From NCBI GenBank assembly GCA_036971615.1, contig JAYKKR010000002.1, forward strand, positions 3,348,001 through 3,412,000: DNA of 64,000 bases, written 5' to 3'. The position numbers were made by a program, and so were the translations under genes. Positions 57,701-64,000 of the stretch are shown here, piece by piece. Every line of letters starts with the position of its first letter. Within the stretch, counting starts at the first letter, position 1. Origin of the DNA: Amyloporia xantha. Its lineage: Eukaryota; Basidiomycota; Agaricomycetes; Polyporales; Adustoporiaceae. The notes beneath the pieces are model-generated. The model ran no database searches. It saw only the letters and a list, made by a program, of their open reading frames with translations, and had not been told where the DNA came from.

Positions 57701-59725
57701 TCATGGACCTCCAGAGACAGGTCCTACAAATGGTCCTCGTCCTTCCGCAACTACGTCCATTACTTTCCACAGCCCACACCCCTTTCCATCATTCTGAGCG
57801 CCGGCATAGCATGTCCACCAATACTTCGCAACGATGTCCTTTCGTGAAGACTCTTCATCCAGATCTCTTGTGACACGCGGATTCCTGGCGGGAGGCTGTT
57901 GAGTGTAACGATTCTTCATATCAGCTCGCAGAATACATGGCACGCCGCATTTGCAGCGAGGCGTAGTCTCTGCCCTGAAGTCGGGGCGGTAGAATCGGAA
58001 TGTGATGTTTATTCGTGCGTTGGAGGAAATATCTCCAGCATGATATTCTCTCATTCCATCATTGGTATCAGGCGGCGGAAAAGGAGGATGGAACAGATCA
58101 ATGGCGCTCTGAGGTGGGATAGAATGTTTGAACATCTCTTGTGTGGACGCATGCATTATTATGAGCTACGAGACTATCAGGGTGACAGCTAGAACGGACG
58201 AGCACAAGGTGGCGTACAGAATTGTGGGACAGAGGTATGTTGTATGTTCTTGCGCTCCGTTCATCTTTCTCGTCGACTGGTATGACCTCTCGTAAACGGA
58301 ATATTCTACTCGTCCCTAACGGTATAGGTCAGCTCAATTACACTGCACGCACGCGGGCATCAGCATACCAAGACTCAAGCTGGCGATAGTGGGATACGGT
58401 CCTAAGTACGTCAATTGATCTGAGTGAGGGCCCACGCTTTCCTTTGCGCCTTCATAACAATTCGCTGCCGCAACATTTGCGCGCCATATAATTTGATCGC
58501 GTGTGCCGTCTCCTGCCTGCGGAGGCTCCCCACCCCACTCCAAGGGGAAGCGCTTCCGCTTGTGCATTTCCTGATTGACAACGCGTTCGATGATTGTACA
58601 TGCTTCTTCCATGGCGGGAGGAAATACTGAGGGAGGTTCCGTAATACGACCGTTATACCTGATGTGAGTTTGTTAGTATGAACCATGTTACAGATTGAAA
58701 AAAGCGGTCGGTTGTTCGAGAAAGGAGGCTTTATCCCATGACTGCAATCACGACATACACGTACCAATACTGAGCCGCTTCCTGCAAATCGCTATCGGTG
58801 CTCCTGCTATCATTAGCAGGGCTTCTTCGGTAGAACGATGTTCTGTGAGGGCTTTCCACAACGCGATCGAAGAGCCACCACTTGTTCCGCTCCCAATCCT
58901 GGCTTTTATGCAGCATTTTATAAAAAAGTCTGGATAATTAGAAATGTCAGCTCATGTATGGTGGCTCACACGACATCATAGCACTTAGAAGGACCATGCG
59001 ACAAGGAGATTAACATTTCGACAGGAGTGTTGTGGTCATACACTACAATGATGACCTTGCCTCTTGCTAGAGTCAACATGGTTCTCAACTACGTATGAAT
59101 GACCAAAATGGCAACATTCAAAAGGACATAGCAGTATTACTATCACGTACCGGCAGGCAAGTTCTTGTGGAAGCACAGACGTATGCAGTGTACATGAGGT
59201 ATGCTTAGAAACGAGCTCTGGTGTAGCCAGCGTGAGAGGCGGGAGGCGGGCAGGCTGTTTACTGGCTCCTTTCGAATTTGGTGGTTGAAGGAGGGTCATA
59301 AATTCATCGTTTGTGACGGTTTTGCCTTTGGACGGAGTTGTGATAACCGTGCTCGAGATACTTATGGGTTTCTCGCTGCGCTTTTCTGCAAAAGAGATAG
59401 GCTTCTTTGAGGATGGACGAGCGGGAGGGCTTTCGGCGCGCGCGATACTAGAGGAAGCGCGCTTGGACACAGGCTCGGACGTAGACCTCACACCACCCGC
59501 TTGCAGCAACTGTCCAGAAGGTCCTTCCAGCCAATCTGTTAATTTATTCGTTCTCTTCCTTTTCTGCCCCCCCTGCCTTCCTTCAGTATACCTTTTGCGA
59601 ATGAATTCAGCTGCGGTTTCGGCATCGCCGTCACATTGCACGAGCGCGTCTAGCAGTGTGGCTTGGTCGCAGATCAAAGGATCAACAAGACTTGATAACA
59701 CGGCAAGTAGGGTGTCCGTATCCAT
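57701..59725 (-). CDS. CUE - AlkB dioxygenase - GRF-type zinc finger fusion protein
   Basis: A predicted nucleic-acid-repair enzyme with three domains. N-terminal residues 1-50 (MDTDTLLAVLSSLVDPLICDQATLLDALVQCDGDAETAAEFIRKR) look like a ubiquitin-binding CUE domain. A Lys/Ser/Pro-rich linker follows, with KRKRTNKLTDWLEG. The AlkB (2OG-Fe(II)) domain comes next: YDHNTPVEMLISLSHG, WERNKWWLFDR, PLEWGG, ANCYEGAKESVGPHSDQLTYLGPYPTIASLSLGTRRIFRLR (iron site HxD near 58420), then STQEMFKHSIPP (third His) and RINITFRFYR, whose Arg binds 2-oxoglutarate. The end resembles a GRF zinc finger: CKCGVPCILR...KYWWTCYAGAQNDGKGCGLWKV, although the GRxFY core is replaced by AKYWW. Start MDTDTLL at 59725 is chosen over an open frame reaching 60055. 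Seven introns or so. Likely role: repair of alkylated DNA or RNA, with ubiquitin-guided recruitment. Confidence 0.75.
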
Positions 59726-60575
59726 GTAGAGCTGGCTCAGAGAGCAAGAACGCTGTAGAAATAGTTCCAAATAACCCTTTATTTGGTTATCTGCAATAGC
59801 ACAGCGTGTGGCTTTACGTAAACATAGGAGGTACAACCGGGCCGAGCATCGGGTCTTCAACCTTGCTTTTACGGCTTTTCGCTCCCCTCTCCTATTCGTT
59901 CCCGATCTAATGGGAGGTGGCATGCCGTTGTAGCCGTGCTTGCGTGCTGCCTCCTGGCTCCTGCTGTGCGGCCGCTGTGGCGTCGAATATGCCCCGAGCA
60001 GCCACACCGACCGTACGGTGGCGGGGTGGCACGCGGCCTTCTGCCAGTGTGCCATCTGGGATTTTCAGTTGTTAGTGCTTTTGCGTCTTGCGATTTTCAC
60101 ACTGGCATTCTTGATCTGATGGGACGGTAAAGCAACTTATTTCGAAGGTGGGCCTTGGTCTAGATGAAGGACGGGTTTTGACATGTTAGCACTGAACTGG
60201 CTGTTTGATGGTCTGTCGAAGGCATGCCTGTAGTGTTGGACAGCTCAATATGTATTTGGTAGGATAGCTGAAACATGGAAGTCTGAATTGTATCGTCGAG
60301 CATTATTGTGCTGCAATCGCCGGGTCAGCCACATTTACGGCGCTACAGATGATTGGTTATTTGGAACCGGCGGGCGGAGCTGCCAATATTCACAAGTTTG
60401 AGACGATATCACCGTTGGGCAGTGGGAGGGAGGTCGACGTCGGCGGTCGCTGCAACGCGATCGAGATTCAAGATCTCTCACGTGAGCCGACATGGGCGCC
60501 TGTATGGCTACTGCTCGGAGCCAGCGCCAAGTTTCTGTATCCAGTCGGCTCGCCTGAACGACTGTTTCGAGAGCC
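59726..60575. other. Divergent intergenic region, 850 bp
   Basis: Holds the promoters of the CUE-AlkB gene (minus) and the M24 gene (plus). Frames that stay open here (to 60055 minus; 60349-60684 plus) have no family features. Confidence 0.45.
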
Positions 60576-62333
60576 ATGGACGTTAAGACTCCCCTTCCGA
60601 CTCATGCAGCCTCTCCTCAGGATAATAGGGTCAGCAAACATGCACATCGCTCTAGCAGAGTGCGTCAAATCTCTGCTCATCTGATTGTATAGAATCGCTG
60701 AATACGAGTGGGTCGCGCGTTGCAGCTGATTGTTGTCTGCATTATCGTCCAAGTCATCATTCTCGTCTACCACCTTACAGGCCCGCCCAAAGCGTTCTAT
60801 AGATCGTCAAATCTGCACTCCGAGCCGGACTTCTCGCATCTGGCAGGCCACTGTGCGCATATACCCCCTATTCCTGCTAGCTCCTTCGTCGAACGGCAAC
60901 AGTCGCTCGCTGAGACTCTGCACGCCCTGAATGCTTCCGCTTATATCGCGGAACCCGGTGCAAACGCTGGCTACTTTGCCAACTTGTCGGAAGCGCAGTG
61001 GTGGCTGTCTGAACGGCCGCTACTCCTCATAATCTCACCCGAAGTCGACGCTGAAGATCAAGTCCAAGCGCGAGTCTCGATCCTGACTCCTGCTTTCGAA
61101 GCTACTCGTGCAAAATTGCTGTCAATTCCGAGTGCTTCGGAGATCTCATATCCTGCGTGGCCGGAGGACGTGGATCCTTTCGGAGTGGCCGTATCCGCGA
61201 TTCCTCACATCAGCGGAGGAACCATCTTCGTGGATGGGATGACGCGAAGCTTTGTTGTAGACGGTCTACAGAAAGCAGCCACTGACTCCACCGTCGCTAC
61301 GGCGTCTGTAGAAATCAGACGGCTGAGGGAAAGGAAGAGTAAGGAGGAGCTCGATATCCTGAAATGTGTGAACGAGGTAAATCATTGTGTTCTTTAACAT
61401 CTCCACTTGCATCGTATACATAATCCCGTGATACTCACGAATGTCATTGACCAGGCTACTGTGCTCGCCATTCGAGCCGTCCGCGAGAAGATGTACATTG
61501 GCATCCGTGAATCTCAAGCTCGTCATCTCATCGTCAACGCGCTCTCTGCTGCAGGCTTACAGAACCCGAGTGCCCTCACTCTCTTCGGAGGTGAGTAGCT
61601 GCTGTGTAAATCACGACCAAGGACTCACACGAAACAGAGAATGCCGCACTCCCACATGGCAGTGGGACGGATCGTGTCCTTGGCGCGCATGATTTTGCCT
61701 TGATTGATTGCGACGGTTCTTTGCATGGGTACCATAGCGATGTAACGAGGGTATGACAGCTCCCCTTGTCTCATGGGAGCCACTCGCTGATATTCGTTGG
61801 CGTAGACTTTCGCCCTTCCAGATTCGGTAATACACAAAGCACATCTCAGGCTCTGGCAGCTTGTGCATTCCGCACAAGCTAATGCACTCAGCGCCGCACA
61901 TAACGGCACAATAACAGCGGATGTAGACCATGCTGCAAGAAAGACACTTGCTGCACAGGGCTATGCACAATATCTCACGCATAGATTGGGTCACGGTCTG
62001 CCTTCTTCGCGCCTCTTATCCTGAAACACCAATTTACATCGTGATCTATTGCATAGGAATTGGCCTAGAGGTGCACGAGTCTCCCTACTTGCGTGGAGGG
62101 TCGGATGATATCATTCTGACCGGACACACGTTCTCGGACGAGCCTGGTATATATATCGAGGGCCAGGTATGCACCTCTTATTACAGCTTTGTCACGCTGC
62201 GAGCGGTGCTGATTTATGTACTCAATAGGTGGGCATTCGACTGGAGGACTGTTTCTACATCGACGAAGACGGTAAGTCAATCTTCCTGACGGGGGGAGTG
62301 GGTGGAGCCGCAACCAGTCCATGGAACCCGTAG
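60576..62333 (+). CDS. Membrane-anchored M24 family metallopeptidase (Xaa-Pro aminopeptidase type)
   Basis: Pita-bread-fold peptidase. The N-terminus was found by splicing: exon 60576-60686 (MDVKTPLPTHAASPQDNRVSKHAHRSSRVRQISAHLI, basic cytosolic tail) and a 39-bp GT-AG intron (60687-60725) lead into LIVVCIIVQVIILVYHL, a signal anchor. The creatinase N-domain follows: SHLAGHCAHIPPIPASSF, LHALNASAYIAEPGAN, SERPLLLIISPE and SVEIRRLRERKSKEELDILKCVNE. Catalytic motifs: ALTLFGENAALPHGSG, ALIDCDGSLHGYHSDVTRTFALPD (two Asp ligands), THRLGHGIGLEVHESPYLRGG (His ligand), DEPGIYIEGQVGIRLEDCFYI (Glu ligands). The C-terminus ends TGGVGGAATSPWNP with stop at 62331-62333. All five metal ligands look present. 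Five introns. It would be anchored with the catalytic domain outside or in the lumen. Confidence 0.85.
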
Positions 62334-62588
62334 TTTGTCCCAGATCATGAGGCTGTTTTTGGAGTCCACGATGTAATGTCCGTATACCTACAACTTGTAC
62401 TGAATCAAGACTGCTCCCCTTTGAGTATCTGACGTAATCCCATTAGATGCGTGAGAACAATTTTGGTAATGAATCCTGTACTTTTTGGGTTCAGTAGTCT
62501 CGATCTTTTCGACGACCTTTGCGAGGTGTCTCCTTGTGTCTCTTTGTGCCATAATACGGTCTGCCGGTTATTCGTATTGGAGTTCAAT

Positions 62589-64000
62589 ATGCCGTCACCT
62601 GAGGAAGCCACCACATCCACCCCTCCTCCGGCGACCATCCCGACGACATTCAAATCTCTGGGGCTCATAGACCCGCTTCTGGAGGCACTCGATCAGCTCA
62701 AATTCACGATACCAACAGAGATACAAGTGCAAGCACTCCCTCATGCTCTTCAAGGAAGGGACATAATTGGGGTAGCTTCAACCGGTTCCGGGAAAACAGC
62801 TGCATTTGCGCTGCCTATCCTCCAGAAGCTATGGGAGGAGCCCAAAGGACTGTTCGCCTGTGTCATGGCCCCGACGAGAGAGCTGGCGTACCAAATATCA
62901 CAGCAATTTGAAGGCCTGGGGTCGTCGATGGGAGTGCGCTGTGCGACCATTGTCGGAGGAATTGACGTGATGTCGCAGTCAGTCGCATTGGCGAAGCGAC
63001 CTCATATAGTGGTTGCTACGCCCGGTAGACTAAACTATCACTTGGAGAATACTAAAGGCTTTAGTTTGAGGGGGTTGAAATTTCTGGTGAGTTCGGTCAT
63101 TTTTTCTTTCCACCTCGTACCTCAAGCCAAGACCCGCATCAGGTTCTGGACGAAGCTGACAGGCTTTTGGACATGGATTTCGGTCCTGTCATCGACAAAA
63201 TCCTTAAAGTCATTCCGAAGGAGCGCACGACATATCTTTTCTCTGCGACAATGACAACAAAAGTCGCCAAACTGCAACGCGCGAGTCTGTCCAATCCCGT
63301 ACGTATAGAGGTGTCCGAAAAGTAAGTGCCTGATGTATTTTCCATTTATGTACATTGACCCCGTGCAAGATATTCCACTGTATCAACATTGTTGCAATAC
63401 TATTTGTTCATCCCATTAGTCCAGAAGGACGTCCATCTGATTTATTTAGCAAATACTCTGGCCCAAAATTCGAGCATAATATTCACTAGAACCGTACATG
63501 ACGCACAAAGGTATGTGATTTCTGAATTCACGCACTTCAAATGTTTACATCGTCGCCTGCAGACTTTCAATCATGCTGCGGACGTTAGGTTTCCCCGCGG
63601 TGCCGTTGCATGGACAACTAAGTCAAAGTGCGCGTCTGGGCGCATTGGGCAAATTCAAGAGCGGTGGTCGCAACCTCTTAGTCGCCACTGACGTTGCCAG
63701 TCGGTAAGACATTCTCCGACAGTATGCAATGAATAGCAGGGCTAACATCACTGCAGTGGTTTGGATATCCCACATGTCGATGTTGTCATAAATTACGATA
63801 TCCCTACCCATTCCAAAGACTACATCCATCGAGTCGGACGTACAGCGCGCGCGGGTCGTTCGGGCAAGTCCATAACACTGGTCACACAGTATGACGTGGA
63901 ACTCCTTCAACGAATCGAAACTACCGTTGGGAAGAAGATGGAGGAGTGGCCTACAGATGCAGAGGAGATTGCGCTCTTAAGGGAGCGTGTGGATGAGGCT
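62589..64000 (+). CDS. RRP3: ATP-dependent rRNA helicase RRP3 (DDX47), 3' truncated
   Basis: DEAD-box helicase needed for pre-18S rRNA processing in the nucleolus; the DDX47/Rrp3 family is the nearest match in motif spacing. Start [14 protein letters not shown] at 62589, then the Q motif [26 protein letters not shown], motif I STGSGKT, Ia [17 protein letters not shown], Ib TPGRL, DEAD (formed by splicing over a GTGAGT intron near 63089-63140), motif III SATM, then the second RecA domain with [50 protein letters not shown] and [13 protein letters not shown]. Introns near 63321-63366, 63510-63559 and 63704-63757. The frame runs off the window edge in the C-terminal extension ([10 protein letters not shown]). 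Confidence 0.92.

Noticed and set aside
1..64000. Search for mobile elements, CRISPR arrays, viral genes, or a secondary-metabolite backbone
   Set aside because: I saw no transposase, reverse transcriptase, integrase, terminal inverted repeats, regular spacer arrays, or PKS/NRPS/terpene-synthase motifs in any frame.

Overview
This window is nuclear DNA of a filamentous fungus, most likely an Agaricomycete basidiomycete. The evidence is the intron density: most genes are cut by many 50-65 bp introns with GTRNGT donors, CTRAY-like branch points about 20 nt before the acceptor, and tiny exons. The proteome supports this, with fungal NADH-GOGAT, GH55 and GH5_9 beta-glucanases and a fungal M13 peptidase. 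I see no bacterial operon, CRISPR array, rRNA, convincing tRNA or intact transposon. Gene models were joined by hand from exons in different frames, so exon edges are estimates unless I give them exactly.

Layout. 1-2.9 kb: the 3' part of the NuA4 scaffold gene EAF1/VID21 and a small ATPase-inhibitor-like (IF1) gene. 3.3-17.7 kb: a carbohydrate/metal region with a very GC-rich membrane-anchored GH5 exo-beta-1,3-glucanase (minus), a ZIP metal transporter (plus) and a secreted GH55 beta-1,3-glucanase (plus), separated by two long spacers. 18.4-30 kb: cohesin acetyltransferase ECO1, the very large glutamate synthase GLT1 (minus) and the TOR-complex WD40 protein LST8 (minus). 31-36 kb: a 57-residue orphan protein, a short-chain-dehydrogenase-like (DUF1776-type) protein, an ALKBH7-like dioxygenase and a divergent mitochondrial carrier. 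36.1-40.6 kb: a gene-poor gap. 40.6-56.3 kb: a CHORD-CS co-chaperone, mitochondrial IF2, an M13 metallopeptidase, a scramblase-family protein, MSS51 and CDC45. 56.7-64 kb: HIS3, a CUE-AlkB-GRF fusion protein, a membrane-anchored M24 peptidase and the 5' part of the rRNA helicase RRP3.

Themes. This is ordinary core-genome content, and I found no new multi-gene system. Many products are mitochondrial (IF1-like inhibitor, ALKBH7-like protein, carrier, IF2, scramblase-like protein, MSS51). Two of these pairs are head to head across less than 200 bp. The best single observations are: an apparent AT-AC intron in HIS3, needed to keep the invariant metal-binding HHTAED motif; a three-domain CUE-AlkB-GRF protein; a perfect 19-nt palindrome holding CGG-N7-CCG in the ALKBH7/carrier divergent promoter; and a 57-residue TATA-driven orphan protein.
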